Positions 54,388-63,602 are shown, counted from the first letter of the stretch. The stretch: 64,000 nucleotides of DNA from Cohnella fermenti (GCF_004801405.1 NZ_SSOB01000024.1:62001-126000); one strand, 5' to 3'. The notes: a model not told the origin generated them from the sequence alone. Program-made: numbers and translations.

Positions 54388-55458
54388 ATGAGCGCAACGA
54401 CGATGGAAGAGAAGATAACGGCCAAAATCCTGGTTGTCGACGACCGGGTCGAGAATTTATTCGCGATGGAGAGGATTCTGGCGCAGGTCGATTGCGAGGT
54501 GTACAAGGCGCGTTCCGGCAACGAGGCGCTGTCTCTGACGCTGCGCAACGACTTCGCGCTGATTCTGCTCGACGTGAACATGCCGGAGATGGACGGCTTC
54601 GAGCTGGCCGAGCTGCTTCAAGGCAACGACCTGACCTGTCACATCCCGATCATCTTCGTGACGGCGATCAACAAGGAGGACCGAAGCGTGTTCAAGGGGT
54701 ACGTGTCGGGGGCGGTCGACTACCTGCTGAAGCCGGTCGACACGGACATTCTTCTGAGCAAGGTGAAGGTATTTCTCGACCTGAATCGGAAAAAAATCGA
54801 GCTGGAGGCGACCAAAGCGAGGCTGGATCGGGAGATCGAGCAGCGCAAGGCGAAGGAAGCCGAGCTTCTCCATTCCAAGCTGATGCTGGAGGAATTCGTC
54901 GTGCGGCTCAAGCAGGCGAGCGATACGGACGGGCTGACGCTCGTCGCGAACCGGCGCTGCTTCGACGAGACGCTCGACAAGGAGTACCTGAGAGCGAAGC
55001 GCAGCAATTACTTGTCGCCGGGAGCGTCTTCGTTGTCGCTTATTCTGCTCGACGTCGATTACTTCAAGAAGTTCAACGATCGCTACGGGCATCTTGAAGG
55101 GGATCACTGCTTGCAGCAAGTGGCCAAGACGCTGGCGGAGGCGGTCGGCCGGCCCGGCGATCTGGTGGCGAGGTACGGCGGAGAGGAGTTCGTGATCGTC
55201 CTCCCGGAGACGCCGGGGAAGGATGCTCTGGCGGTGGCGGAGAGATTGCGCCTTGCGATCGAGAGCCTTGGCATGCCGCACGAGCGGTCGGATGTGCGGC
55301 CGTACGTCACGATCAGCCTGGGCGTCGCTGCGATTCTGCCTTCGGAAGAGACAAGCGCCCGCTCCCTGATCGAAGCCGCGGACCAGGCGCTGTATCTGGC
55401 CAAGTCGGGCGGCCGCAACCGCGTCCATGCCTCGTTCAAGGAGACGGCGGAGAGCTGA
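54388..55458 (+). CDS. Response regulator with GGDEF diguanylate cyclase domain
   Basis: Protein of 356 aa: receiver (12-130; VVDD 16-19, D62 in LLDVNMP, KP motif LKPVD), a coiled coil (~140-175) and GGDEF (~185-350). The active-site motif is GGEEF, and an inhibitory I-site RPGD lies five residues ahead of it, so it should make c-di-GMP and be product-inhibited. It is the output of the four-gene operon: the upstream kinase presumably phosphorylates D62. A degenerate HD-GYP protein is encoded 4.5 kb further on. GGGAGGAAC precedes ATG 54388. Confidence 0.93.
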   Translation: MSATTMEEKITAKILVVDDRVENLFAMERILAQVDCEVYKARSGNEALSLTLRNDFALILLDVNMPEMDGFELAELLQGNDLTCHIPIIFVTAINKEDRSVFKGYVSGAVDYLLKPVDTDILLSKVKVFLDLNRKKIELEATKARLDREIEQRKAKEAELLHSKLMLEEFVVRLKQASDTDGLTLVANRRCFDETLDKEYLRAKRSNYLSPGASSLSLILLDVDYFKKFNDRYGHLEGDHCLQQVAKTLAEAVGRPGDLVARYGGEEFVIVLPETPGKDALAVAERLRLAIESLGMPHERSDVRPYVTISLGVAAILPSEETSARSLIEAADQALYLAKSGGRNRVHASFKETAES

Positions 55459-55496
55459 CGCCTTGAGAGCGCCGAGCGTGCGGCGAGGCTGCCGGG

Positions 55497-56384
55497 CTAC
55501 ATCATCCGGCTCATCTGCCGGAACGTCAGCGGCGTCAAGCCAGTGTGCTGGCGGAACAATCGATTGAAGTAATGCGGGGAAGCGAAGCCGAGCAACGCGG
55601 CAATCGCGCCCGCGGTCATGCCCGTATGCTCCAGCAGCTCCTTCGCCAGAGCCAGCTTGCGCTGAAGATGGTACTGGTGCGGCGCGAGGCCGAATTGCTC
55701 GCGGAACAGCCGCGACAGGTAGTCCGGGTTGTAGCCCGTCCAGGCCGACAGCCAGCCGCGATCGTAGGGCTTCGCCGCCTGGCCGTCGAGCTTGTCCCGC
55801 ACGTCGAACAGAGTGCGGGCATGCGGGGACAGGGAGGCTTGCTCGGTTCGGGAATTGCCGTGCAGGCGATCGAACAGTTGGATCAGCAGCCCTCGCGAGA
55901 CAAGCCGGCTCTTCTCGGAATCGTTGCGGAAGGTCTTCGCAATCGCGAGGAACAGCTCCGGAATCGTCTCGTCGTGAATAATGGTTCTGTCCGTTATTCT
56001 GAGCTCGTCCATTCCTCTCTCTCCGACAATCGCCTCGTTCATCTGAACGGATTCCTCCTGCTCGTTCGGAACGCCGATCACGTCGTATGCGCGATCGGCA
56101 TCGCTTAAGCTGCCGGTCCAATTGAAGTGGAGCCCGTACAACAGGAACGGCTCCGCTTCATCCGCATCGAACCGATGGACCACTTCCGGCCCGTAATAGA
56201 ACAAATCTCCGGCTTCGGCCTTGTGCTCTCTTCCGCCGATTCGGCATGTCCCTCGCCCCGCCGCCACGTAGATGAATTGATGATTCGTAATCCGGCGCGG
56301 ACCGAAGCGGAAGCCCGGATCGCACTGCAGGACGTTCGCGTAGCTTACGACGGGATTCAGCCGGTTCCACGTCAGCCTGTCCAT
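55497..56384 (-). CDS. AraC-family regulator with cupin-like sensing domain
   Basis: Regulator of 295 aa; ATG 56384 has GGAGGGAGGGG upstream. An N-terminal AraC_binding cupin (~10-150; FIYVAAGRGTCRIGGREH, AGDLFYYGPEVVHRF) binds a small ligand, and the C-terminal double HTH (~190-290; YNPDYLSRLFREQFGLAP, FASPHYFNRLFRQHTGLTP) binds DNA. It is divergent from the PhyH gene (126 bp between starts), the likely target. It converges with the REC-GGDEF gene with only 38 bp between stops. Confidence 0.88.
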   Translation of the reverse strand: MDRLTWNRLNPVVSYANVLQCDPGFRFGPRRITNHQFIYVAAGRGTCRIGGREHKAEAGDLFYYGPEVVHRFDADEAEPFLLYGLHFNWTGSLSDADRAYDVIGVPNEQEESVQMNEAIVGERGMDELRITDRTIIHDETIPELFLAIAKTFRNDSEKSRLVSRGLLIQLFDRLHGNSRTEQASLSPHARTLFDVRDKLDGQAAKPYDRGWLSAWTGYNPDYLSRLFREQFGLAPHQYHLQRKLALAKELLEHTGMTAGAIAALLGFASPHYFNRLFRQHTGLTPLTFRQMSRMM

Positions 56385-56510
56385 ACGGCCCCTCCCTCCG
56401 GAAATGATGTCTGTAAAGTGCAATAATATTCGGATGACTGTAAAGCCAATGCGCTGCATCCATTATATATTATAGCCATATTCCATCATTCCCGAAGGAG
56501 GAAAATATCG

Positions 56511-57437
56511 ATGAACGACAATAATGCGCGTCTGCCGTCCAAGAGCTTCGTCGATCGCTCGCCTTATCTGGCGAATCCGGAGCTTCTGCGAGAGGCCGCG
56601 GACCGCGACGGCTATCTGTTCCTCAGAGGGCTGATTCCTCGCGAGAGGGTGCTGGGCTTGCGCCGGCAGATCTTGACCCTGCTCGCTGCGGAAGGCCTCA
56701 TGTCGAAGGAACATCCGCCGATGGACGGCGTCGCCGATCTGCAGGCCGTCGCGGCGATGCCGCTGCGGGTGGACGTGGGCGTCTCCGAGGAGCTCTACAA
56801 GCAGATTCAGAAGCTGGAGGAGTTCCATGCGATCACGCACGACCCGGCGCTGCTGAACGCATTCGGCGCGCTGTTCGGCGAAGAGGCAATGCCCCACCCG
56901 CGCAATATCGGCCGGATCATGACGCCTCATCCCGGCGCGAGGGTAACGCCTTCGCATCAGGACTTTATCCATATCCAAGGTGCGCCCGAAACGTGGACCT
57001 GCTGGTTCCCGCTTGGCGATTGCCCGCCGGAGCTCGGCGGACTAAGCATGCTGGAGGGCAGTCATAAGCTCGGCGTCCTGCAAGTGGCCGGCAACGAGGG
57101 AGCGGGAGGGCTGGAGACGCTGCTCTGCGGCCTCGATATGGAATGGGTATACGGAGGATACGAGGCCGGCGACGCCGTCGTCTTCCACAGCCAGACGGTG
57201 CACAGGGCGATGCCGAATACGCTCGGGAACCGCATTCGCCTGTCGTGCGACAACCGGTATCAACGGGTTCGCGACATTATCGATCCCTCGTCGCTTCAGC
57301 CGCACGGCCCGTACGAATGGGAGGAGCTGTATGAAGGCTGGAGCAGCGATCGGCTTAAATACTACTGGCGCAAGCATGACTTCGCCTTGTCGGAATGGGA
57401 CGAGTCGATTCGCTGGCAGCGGGAGAAGATCTGCTGA
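56511..57437 (+). CDS. Phytanoyl-CoA dioxygenase (PhyH) family oxygenase
   Basis: Fe(II)/2-oxoglutarate oxygenase of 308 aa. The iron triad is visible as H149 and D151 in SHQDF and H231 in HSQTVHRAMPN, with the distal Arg in NRIRLS. PhyH-family enzymes hydroxylate small molecules; in Bacilli many are of unknown substrate and sit beside AraC regulators, as here. GAAGGAGG precedes the ATG by 11 bp. The substrate is not deducible; the neighbours (iron uptake on the right) are not obviously linked except that the enzyme needs Fe. Confidence 0.85.
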   Translation: MNDNNARLPSKSFVDRSPYLANPELLREAADRDGYLFLRGLIPRERVLGLRRQILTLLAAEGLMSKEHPPMDGVADLQAVAAMPLRVDVGVSEELYKQIQKLEEFHAITHDPALLNAFGALFGEEAMPHPRNIGRIMTPHPGARVTPSHQDFIHIQGAPETWTCWFPLGDCPPELGGLSMLEGSHKLGVLQVAGNEGAGGLETLLCGLDMEWVYGGYEAGDAVVFHSQTVHRAMPNTLGNRIRLSCDNRYQRVRDIIDPSSLQPHGPYEWEELYEGWSSDRLKYYWRKHDFALSEWDESIRWQREKIC

Positions 57438-57461
57438 CTCCCGTGCGGCTGGAGGGCGGAG

Positions 57462-58454
57462 TCAATTCGGAGCAAGCGCCTGAAGCGTATCTTCCAGATT
57501 CAGCTCCTTGGCAATCGGTCCGTTGTTCATCCAATGGTTCCAGCTTACGTTGTGAACCCGATTAGCCGTGACGGCGGGAAGCGACTTCCAGATCGATGTG
57601 CTCTCCAACTGCTCGACTTCGGCGTCATTGTAGCCGGTAATCAGGAGGATATGGCCCGCGCCGATGTCCGGCAGCTTCTCCAGGGAGATGTTCTGGAAGC
57701 TCTGCCCTCTGGCGATATCCGGCTCCTTCAAGCCGAGGTCGCCGTAGAGCAATTGACCGCTGTAATCGAGCTCGCTGAGCAGATACAAGCTGTCTCCGGT
57801 CGGCCACAGCAGCGCAACCTGCTGATCCCCGAGCGCTTCGCTCAGCTTCAGCTTGGCGCTCTCCGCCTTGGCTTCGTAGTCGGCAACCGCCCGCTCCGCT
57901 TGTTCCGAACGGTCGAGCAGATCGCCAAGCGTCCGCAGCGTCGTCTTCCAATCCTGAATGCCGTTCTTGAGCACGTAGGTGGGCGCGATCTTCGAATATT
58001 GCTCATACAGCCCGTTCTCCGCCCAGACGGCCATCGTCAGAATGATCAGATCCGGCGCCTGGGCCGCCGCCTGCTCGGGGTCCAAGCCTCCCGCCGAGAA
58101 GTCGACCTTCGGCAGGTCGGAGATTTGATCCTGCAGGTATTGCTGGACGATGTCGCCGTTGGCCCATTGGGCGATCGGCTTCACGCCCAGCGCGGTGAGC
58201 GGGTCTTCGAGGTACGGTGCCAGAATGCGCTGCGGCTGAACCGGAATCTCGATCTCGTGGCCGAGCTCGTCCGTAACCGTCCGCATGGCTTCGCTCGCGC
58301 CGGGCGAGGCTTGGGATGGAGCGGCGTCGGTTGAAGCGCTCGCGGACACGGATGGAGCCGCAGCCTCGTTCGTGCCCGATTTATTGCCGCAGCCCGCGAG
58401 CGCGATGACGATCGCCGCGATGCTGACCCACAGGATAAATGATTTGTTCCTCAT
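57462..58454 (-). CDS. Iron-siderophore ABC transporter substrate-binding lipoprotein (FecB/FeuA-like)
   Basis: Lipoprotein of 330 aa: signal with lipobox LAGC (Cys ~22), a Ser/Ala-rich linker, then the two-lobed helical-backbone binding fold (PQRILAPYLEDPLTALGVKP; GHILLITGYND). It would capture ferric siderophore. A Fur-type box (58479-58493) lies upstream and the Btr-like regulator gene is next to it. No permease or ATPase for it is present, so it is an orphan binding protein relying on components elsewhere. GAGGGG is 8 bp ahead of the ATG. Confidence 0.88.
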   Translation of the reverse strand: MRNKSFILWVSIAAIVIALAGCGNKSGTNEAAAPSVSASASTDAAPSQASPGASEAMRTVTDELGHEIEIPVQPQRILAPYLEDPLTALGVKPIAQWANGDIVQQYLQDQISDLPKVDFSAGGLDPEQAAAQAPDLIILTMAVWAENGLYEQYSKIAPTYVLKNGIQDWKTTLRTLGDLLDRSEQAERAVADYEAKAESAKLKLSEALGDQQVALLWPTGDSLYLLSELDYSGQLLYGDLGLKEPDIARGQSFQNISLEKLPDIGAGHILLITGYNDAEVEQLESTSIWKSLPAVTANRVHNVSWNHWMNNGPIAKELNLEDTLQALAPN

Positions 58455-58478
58455 TGTAATTCGCCCCTCATCTGTTAA

Positions 58479-58493
58479 TGATATTCATTATCA
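58479..58493 (-). promoter_or_regulatory. Fur box upstream of the siderophore-binding gene
   Basis: TGATATTCATTATCA matches the Fur 7-1-7 consensus TGATAATnATTATCA with one mismatch, 25 bp from the start codon; iron repression is expected. Confidence 0.75.
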
Positions 58494-58533
58494 ACCAGAT
58501 TATAAGGCAGTGCTCCGCTCGCTGGAATGGACG

Positions 58534-59715
58534 CTATATCGACATTCCTCTTGTAGGCGAAGAGAGGAAGGCCCCGGTAATCCGATGAACCGCATCGCGA
58601 AGCTGCGAGGCGACCGCGCGCGGCTCATAGAACTTCCACATGTCGTCCAGAACCGGGTAGACGCGGTCGGTGCGAACGGCCGTCAGCCGCTGCCAGGCGG
58701 GATGGCGGGTCAAGCTCTCGTAATAGCCGAGAGAGGCGGGGTCTTGGCCAAGGGACACGAACAGCCTGCTGCTGTCATAACGGATAAGCTCCTCCGGCTC
58801 CAATTGAACCGAACGGAAGTATTTATGCTTGTCCATTAAGGCGGCGACCTCCGGCGGCGGCAGCAATCCGAGAGAGTGGTACAAGACGTGTCCGAACTCC
58901 CTGCCGCTCCATAGGCCGATATAACCGTCGTATATGCGAAGAATGGCGACGGTCTCGTCCGGGCCAACGTGCGGCTTGATCGCTTCCCGAGCCAGCTCGA
59001 CGTCTTGAAGGTGCCCGGCGAACCACGCCTCCGCTTCGCCTTCGCGATCGAGAAGCGCCGCAATCCGCCGCATGTGCCCGAACACGTCGCTGCAATCCCA
59101 GGGATATACCGCAACCGGGGCGATGCGGCGCAGTTGCCGCCCCATATTTTCCAGGCGGGGAAGCTCTCGGGCCGTAATGATAAGGTTCGGCGACAGACGG
59201 CGAATCGCGTTCAGATCGACGCCGAAGAAGTCTCCGATGTCGACGATCTTGCCCTTCATCCGGTCGATCGTCCGATTCGCCAGATGCTGCTGCGGGGCGC
59301 CGAGCGGGGTAATTCCGAGGGCCAGCAGTTGACCCGAATAAGACAGGGCGACCGTTCTTCCGGCAGTATGATGGATGCTCGCATAGTCCTGGGGCGCGAT
59401 GCCGAGCCGCTGCTTGAACCGCCTGCTGAAGTAGAACTCATCCTCGAATCCGACTTCCCTCGCCGTCTGCTTGACGCTTAAGCCCCCCGGGAACAGGAGC
59501 TTCTTCGCATGTCGGATACGAATATCGGCCAAATAATCGGTTGGTCGAAGCCCGGTCTGCATACGGAACATATGGGAGAAATGCGAAGCGGACAGCCGCG
59601 CCGCATTCGTGAGCTCCCGATGCTCGATAGTCGAAGCGTAGTGCCGCTCCATATAGTGGATGGCCTCCGTTATCGCGGAATGGAAGCCCGCTTGTCTTCT
59701 TGCGTCTCTAGTCAT
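58534..59715 (-). CDS. Btr-like AraC regulator fused to a siderophore-binding domain
   Basis: Protein of 393 aa. The N-terminus carries an AraC double HTH (~10-115; ARLSASHFSHMFRMQTGLRP, VGFEDEFYFSRRFKQRLGIAP), followed by a FecB/FeuA-type periplasmic-binding domain (~120-390). This architecture matches B. subtilis Btr, which senses ferric bacillibactin inside the cell and activates its uptake genes. ATG 59715 is chosen over 59736 because GGGGAAG lies ahead of it. A Fur-type box follows at 59744-59758. Target presumably the adjacent binding-protein gene. Confidence 0.9.
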   Translation of the reverse strand: MTRDARRQAGFHSAITEAIHYMERHYASTIEHRELTNAARLSASHFSHMFRMQTGLRPTDYLADIRIRHAKKLLFPGGLSVKQTAREVGFEDEFYFSRRFKQRLGIAPQDYASIHHTAGRTVALSYSGQLLALGITPLGAPQQHLANRTIDRMKGKIVDIGDFFGVDLNAIRRLSPNLIITARELPRLENMGRQLRRIAPVAVYPWDCSDVFGHMRRIAALLDREGEAEAWFAGHLQDVELAREAIKPHVGPDETVAILRIYDGYIGLWSGREFGHVLYHSLGLLPPPEVAALMDKHKYFRSVQLEPEELIRYDSSRLFVSLGQDPASLGYYESLTRHPAWQRLTAVRTDRVYPVLDDMWKFYEPRAVASQLRDAVHRITGAFLSSPTRGMSI

Positions 59716-59743
59716 GTAGCCAACTTCCCCCTGCACACTGAAT

Positions 59744-59758
59744 TGAGAACGATTATCA
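59744..59758 (-). promoter_or_regulatory. Fur-like box upstream of the Btr-like gene
   Basis: TGAGAACGATTATCA resembles the Fur consensus with two mismatches in the left half-site, 29 bp from the start codon. Confidence 0.6.
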
Positions 59759-59836
59759 CTATTTTAACACAATTCGATATATCCCCAAACACAAACCGGT
59801 ATCATAGTTCCTAGTACTCAAATTATACTGAATATA

Positions 59837-59866
59837 TTGCACTAGGTAGGGCCTATGTGCTATTTT
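59837..59866 (+). promoter_or_regulatory. Promoter of the HD-GYP-like gene
   Basis: TTGCAC (59837-59842), 18-bp spacer, TATTTT (59861-59866) in an AT-rich region. Confidence 0.45.
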
Positions 59867-59886
59867 ATGTCATATAAAATGACATA
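59866..59886 (+). promoter_or_regulatory. Operator-like dyad over the start site
   Basis: Perfect 8-bp arms TATGTCAT (59866-59873) and ATGACATA (59879-59886) around ATAAA begin at the end of the -10 and end 56 bp before the HD-GYP-like start codon. It probably binds a dimeric regulator I cannot name. Confidence 0.6.
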
Positions 59887-59942
59887 TATATCCCAGAGAC
59901 AGCTTGGGTAAGCGGTTGGAAGGCAGTTAGGGGGGATCTGCG

Positions 59943-61004
59943 ATGAGGATGATCCGTGTCTATGAAGCTAAAGCTAACATGGTTGTCAACAAGGACATCT
60001 ACAATTCGGATGGAAGGGTGCTCGTCGCCAAGGGGGTCAAGCTGACCGAGCGCTATATCGAGCGATTAAGAGACTTCAATGTCAAGGCGATCGAGATCCT
60101 CCAGGAGCAGGAGATCCGGGAAGCGCATCGGCTCGCGAACATCGATACCTGCAAGGTGACGAAGGAAGAATTGGAGCTGCACATCAACCGTTCCGTCAAG
60201 AGTCTGATCAAGACAAGCCTGGGCAAGCCGGATCTGATGCTGCAGGTCGAAGAAGCGTTCGACCTCATCCTTCAGGATCAAGCCGTCGTCGAGAATATGT
60301 TCAAGACGAAGCTGATCGGCGACAGGACGTTTTTCCACGGTGTGCAGGTGGCGGTGCTGGCGGTGGCGACCGGGCTGCAACTGGAGCTGGACCGGCCCTC
60401 TCTGACGTTATTGGGCAAGGCGGCCATGCTCTTCGACATTGGGAAAATATTCCTGAGAAGAGACCTGCTTATCCATCAAGAGGAGTACGACGAGACCCAG
60501 AAGCTGATCATGCAGGAGCACACGATTTCCGGGTATATGCTGCTCCGCTCTATTTTCCCCGAGGAGGTTGCTCTTGTCGCCCTGCAGCATCACGAACGGT
60601 TCAACGGCTCCGGCTATCCCCGCAATCTCTCGAACGACGAGCTTCATCTCTTCTCCCGCATCGTCTCCGTTGCGGATGTCTTCATCGCGCTGAAGAGCCA
60701 CCGTTACTACCGCCAAGCCTTCCAGCCTTATGAAGCTCTCGAATACATCCTGGGAGCCGGCGGCTACCTGTTCGACTCCAAGGTCGTGAGCGCCTTCAAC
60801 GAGATCATCGTGCTGTACGCGTTAGGAACCGTCGTTCAACTGAACGATGGCCGGTCCGGCATCGTTACCGCGCTTCATCCGGTGTTCGGGCAGCGCCCCG
60901 AGGTGACGGTCTTATACGACGAGCAGATGCAGCCGATCTCCGGAGAAGTGCTCGACCTGGCGGCGCACCCGACCTCCTTCATCGTCCGGGTTCTCCACGA
61001 ATAG
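59943..61004 (+). CDS. HD-GYP domain protein with degenerate catalytic motif
   Basis: Protein of 353 aa. An N-terminal region with a DUF3391-like start (VYEAKANMVVNKDIYNSDGR) precedes the HD-GYP domain (~120-320; final motif HHERFNGSGYP). The HD pair is altered: LFDIGKI at F164-D165 replaces HDIGK, and VADVFIALKSH replaces the usual VADVFDALTS-type motif. Active HD-GYP proteins hydrolyse c-di-GMP with a bimetal centre that needs this His, so the protein may be a c-di-GMP receptor or inactive. GGGGGGATC precedes the ATG. The dyad at 59866 suggests regulated expression. Confidence 0.85.
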   Translation: MRMIRVYEAKANMVVNKDIYNSDGRVLVAKGVKLTERYIERLRDFNVKAIEILQEQEIREAHRLANIDTCKVTKEELELHINRSVKSLIKTSLGKPDLMLQVEEAFDLILQDQAVVENMFKTKLIGDRTFFHGVQVAVLAVATGLQLELDRPSLTLLGKAAMLFDIGKIFLRRDLLIHQEEYDETQKLIMQEHTISGYMLLRSIFPEEVALVALQHHERFNGSGYPRNLSNDELHLFSRIVSVADVFIALKSHRYYRQAFQPYEALEYILGAGGYLFDSKVVSAFNEIIVLYALGTVVQLNDGRSGIVTALHPVFGQRPEVTVLYDEQMQPISGEVLDLAAHPTSFIVRVLHE

Positions 61005-61018
61005 TTGGCGAATAAATC

Positions 61019-61068
61019 GAAGCGGGCTGTCGAACGATGCGCAAGTCGCATCGCCGACAGCCCGCTTC
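61019..61068. terminator. Long stem-loop between convergent genes
   Basis: GAAGCGGGCTGTCG (61019-61032) pairs with CGACAGCCCGCTTC (61055-61068), with an inner GATGCG/CGCATC stem and no strong U-tract. It may end transcripts of the HD-GYP-like gene and the convergent coat gene. Confidence 0.7.
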
Positions 61069-61105
61069 GTTCGCGCGGCTGGCCGCCTCGGAGTCGCCTA
61101 GATCG

Positions 61106-61360
61106 TTATCTTCTGCCTCGAACGCCGGGTCTGGACCGGGAGCCGCTCCGATGAATGCCGCGAGTCTCCGCCATCTCGTCGCAGAATACGTCCTTGGAAG
61201 AACAAGTGTAGATATGTTGTGGGACCGGGACACAGTGATGACGGCGAATCACCTCGACATGATGCACGACTTGCACGACCTGCGGATGATAGATGTCTTC
61301 GTAGACGACTTGTGGGGGGTCATATACCGTCTTGGTAGGACATTGAGGGCAGTCAGACAA
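61106..61360 (-). CDS. CotD-family spore coat protein
   Basis: Small protein of 84 aa read from TTG 61360, which has AAAGGAG 9 bp upstream and gives MSDCPQCPTKTVYDPP at the N-terminus. The Cys-, His- and Tyr-rich middle (DPPQVVYEDIYHPQVVQVVH then RHHCVPVPQHIYTCSS) matches the pattern of CotD-like inner coat proteins of Paenibacillus. It would be assembled on the forespore surface. The alternative ATG at 61393 lacks a ribosome site. It converges with the HD-GYP-like gene and is followed by xpt upstream. Confidence 0.6.
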   Translation of the reverse strand: MSDCPQCPTKTVYDPPQVVYEDIYHPQVVQVVHHVEVIRRHHCVPVPQHIYTCSSKDVFCDEMAETRGIHRSGSRSRPGVRGRR

Positions 61361-61500
61361 ATCAGCCAACTCCTTTCTTGGGATGTGATCCATTATACGA
61401 AGGAGGCTAATGTTATGCTTGTTCAAACGCCTAGTGGCACTTGTCCCTCCCACAATCGGGCAGATATAAGGAGTTTGTCGTCTTGATCGGGCGTTTGGCC

Positions 61501-62169
<669 letters not shown>

Positions 62170-62297
62170 TACACGACCGGCTAAGCGCTCCGCTCTGCAA
62201 CTGCGGCAATATGCCGGAGATTCGGGGGTGGAACGCGATGATCTTAGGGGCGGCGAAGCCTCGGCTGCGGCCGGGTGGCGGTGTTGCGGCCTGATTT

Positions 62298-62467
62298 ATG
62301 CGAAATTTCGCATTGGCACAGCGCGATAAGGGGATGGATGGATGATTGTATGCGAAAAATAGTATTCGTGGAGGAAAATCCGGCGCGAGGTGCTGGATGT
62401 ATGCTAAAAACCGCATAAAACGCCGCGATTGGCTTCAAATAAAGCCGACGAATGTGAAAATTCATAT
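62298..62467 (+). repeat. 52-bp-phased palindrome array, locus E (4 units)
   Basis: Palindromes start at 62298 (ATGCGAAATTTCGCAT, perfect), 62350, 62401 and 62452, 52, 51 and 51 bp apart, with spacers matching those of loci A and B position by position. Confidence 0.88.
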
Positions 62468-62666
62468 AAAATGGCAGGCGTTCTCGGGCGGGCGGCGGTC
62501 GGGGAGCGAATCGCATTCGTCCTCTTCGGAATTCGGAAGGGGCTGCGGGCGAGTTTGGTCGATGATTTTTATTGGGCATGTTTGGGTGTGCTCGTATATT
62601 TTGCCTTCAACACCGCCAAACTTTAGACGTTGCGTTGAACTTGGAAGGTTAAGGGAGGTTCGATCC

Positions 62667-63602
62667 GTGAGAGCAAGAGCAAACGGGGAAAATGGGGGAG
62701 CCGCAGGAGTTGGAGGAGCAGTAGGAGCGGGAGGAGCAGGAGCAGGAGCAGGAGGAGCAGGAGGAGCTGCAGGAGTTGCGAGGGCGGGGCTGAGGCAAGC
62801 GGTCCGTGCGGTTCTCTTCATGGCGCTGATCGTTATTGTCGCAGCGGCGGGGGCGGCGCACGCGTCGGCCGCGCAGGGAGATTCGGGGGCGCAGCAGCGC
62901 CGGATCGCGGTCGTCATTGACGACTTCGGCAACAATATGAAGGGAACGGCGCAGATGCTGGACCTGCCGATCAAGCTGACCGTTGCGGTGATGCCGTTCT
63001 TGCCTTCCACGCGGAAGGATGCGGAGGCAGCGTATCGCAAGGGGCACGACGTCATCGTCCACCTGCCGATGGAGCCGGTGCGCGGGAAGGCCAGTTGGCT
63101 CGGGCCGAACGCGATTCTGACCTCGCTGACGGACGAAGAGATCCGCAAGCGGGTCGAGATGGCGATTGCCGATGTGCCGCATGCGGTCGGGATGAACAAC
63201 CATATGGGCTCGAAGGCGACCGCTGACGAGAGGATCATGCGGATTGTGCTGCAGGTATGCAAGGAGAAGGGGCTGTTCTTCCTCGACAGCCGGACGTCCT
63301 ACAAGTCGGTCATTCCGAAGGTGGCGGCCGAGGTCGGCGTGCCGCTGCTTCGGAACGATGTCTTCCTGGACGACGTCTATACGACAAGGCATGTCTCGAA
63401 GCAGATCGAAGTCATTCGGCAGCACCTCGGCAAGCATGACAGTTGCGTCACCATCGGTCATGTCGGCCCTTCCGGCCTCATTACCTCGGGAGCGCTTCGG
63501 GGTGCCATTCCCGGCTTCGCGCGAAGCGCCTCGTTCGTGAAGCTGACGCAACTGCTGCCGCCGCCCACGGGTCTGGATTACGCCGGGGAGACGCAGAAGT
63601 AG
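62667..63602 (+). CDS. Divergent polysaccharide deacetylase (YibQ-type)
   Basis: Protein of 311 aa from GTG 62667 with AAGGGAGG 8 bp upstream. Residues ~8-40 are a Gly/Ala repeat, followed by a TM or signal helix (~49-72). The catalytic NodB-like domain carries VVIDDFGNN, VHLPMEP, GMNNHMGSKAT and IGHVGPSG, the landmarks of the divergent polysaccharide deacetylase family. It would act at the membrane or outside, probably on cell-wall glycan. It is next to a CwlD-like amidase gene on the other strand, with 25 bp overlap, so both may relate to wall or spore-cortex remodelling. Confidence 0.85.
   Translation: MRARANGENGGAAGVGGAVGAGGAGAGAGGAGGAAGVARAGLRQAVRAVLFMALIVIVAAAGAAHASAAQGDSGAQQRRIAVVIDDFGNNMKGTAQMLDLPIKLTVAVMPFLPSTRKDAEAAYRKGHDVIVHLPMEPVRGKASWLGPNAILTSLTDEEIRKRVEMAIADVPHAVGMNNHMGSKATADERIMRIVLQVCKEKGLFFLDSRTSYKSVIPKVAAEVGVPLLRNDVFLDDVYTTRHVSKQIEVIRQHLGKHDSCVTIGHVGPSGLITSGALRGAIPGFARSASFVKLTQLLPPPTGLDYAGETQK
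62706..62776 (+). repeat. Gly/Ala-coding GGAGCA-type repeat
   Basis: Tandem GGAGCAGGA-type trimers and hexamers at the N-terminus of the deacetylase gene encode a Gly-Ala-Val run. Confidence 0.85.

Noticed and set aside
59896-59909. Second cre-like site (GGTAAGCGGTTGGA)
   Set aside because: Too many mismatches outside the core; mentioned only because it resembles the 35201 site.
61410-61486. Short plus-strand peptide after AAGGAGG near 61400
   Set aside because: Only 19-23 codons with no similarity recognised, and opposite to the CotD-like gene leader.
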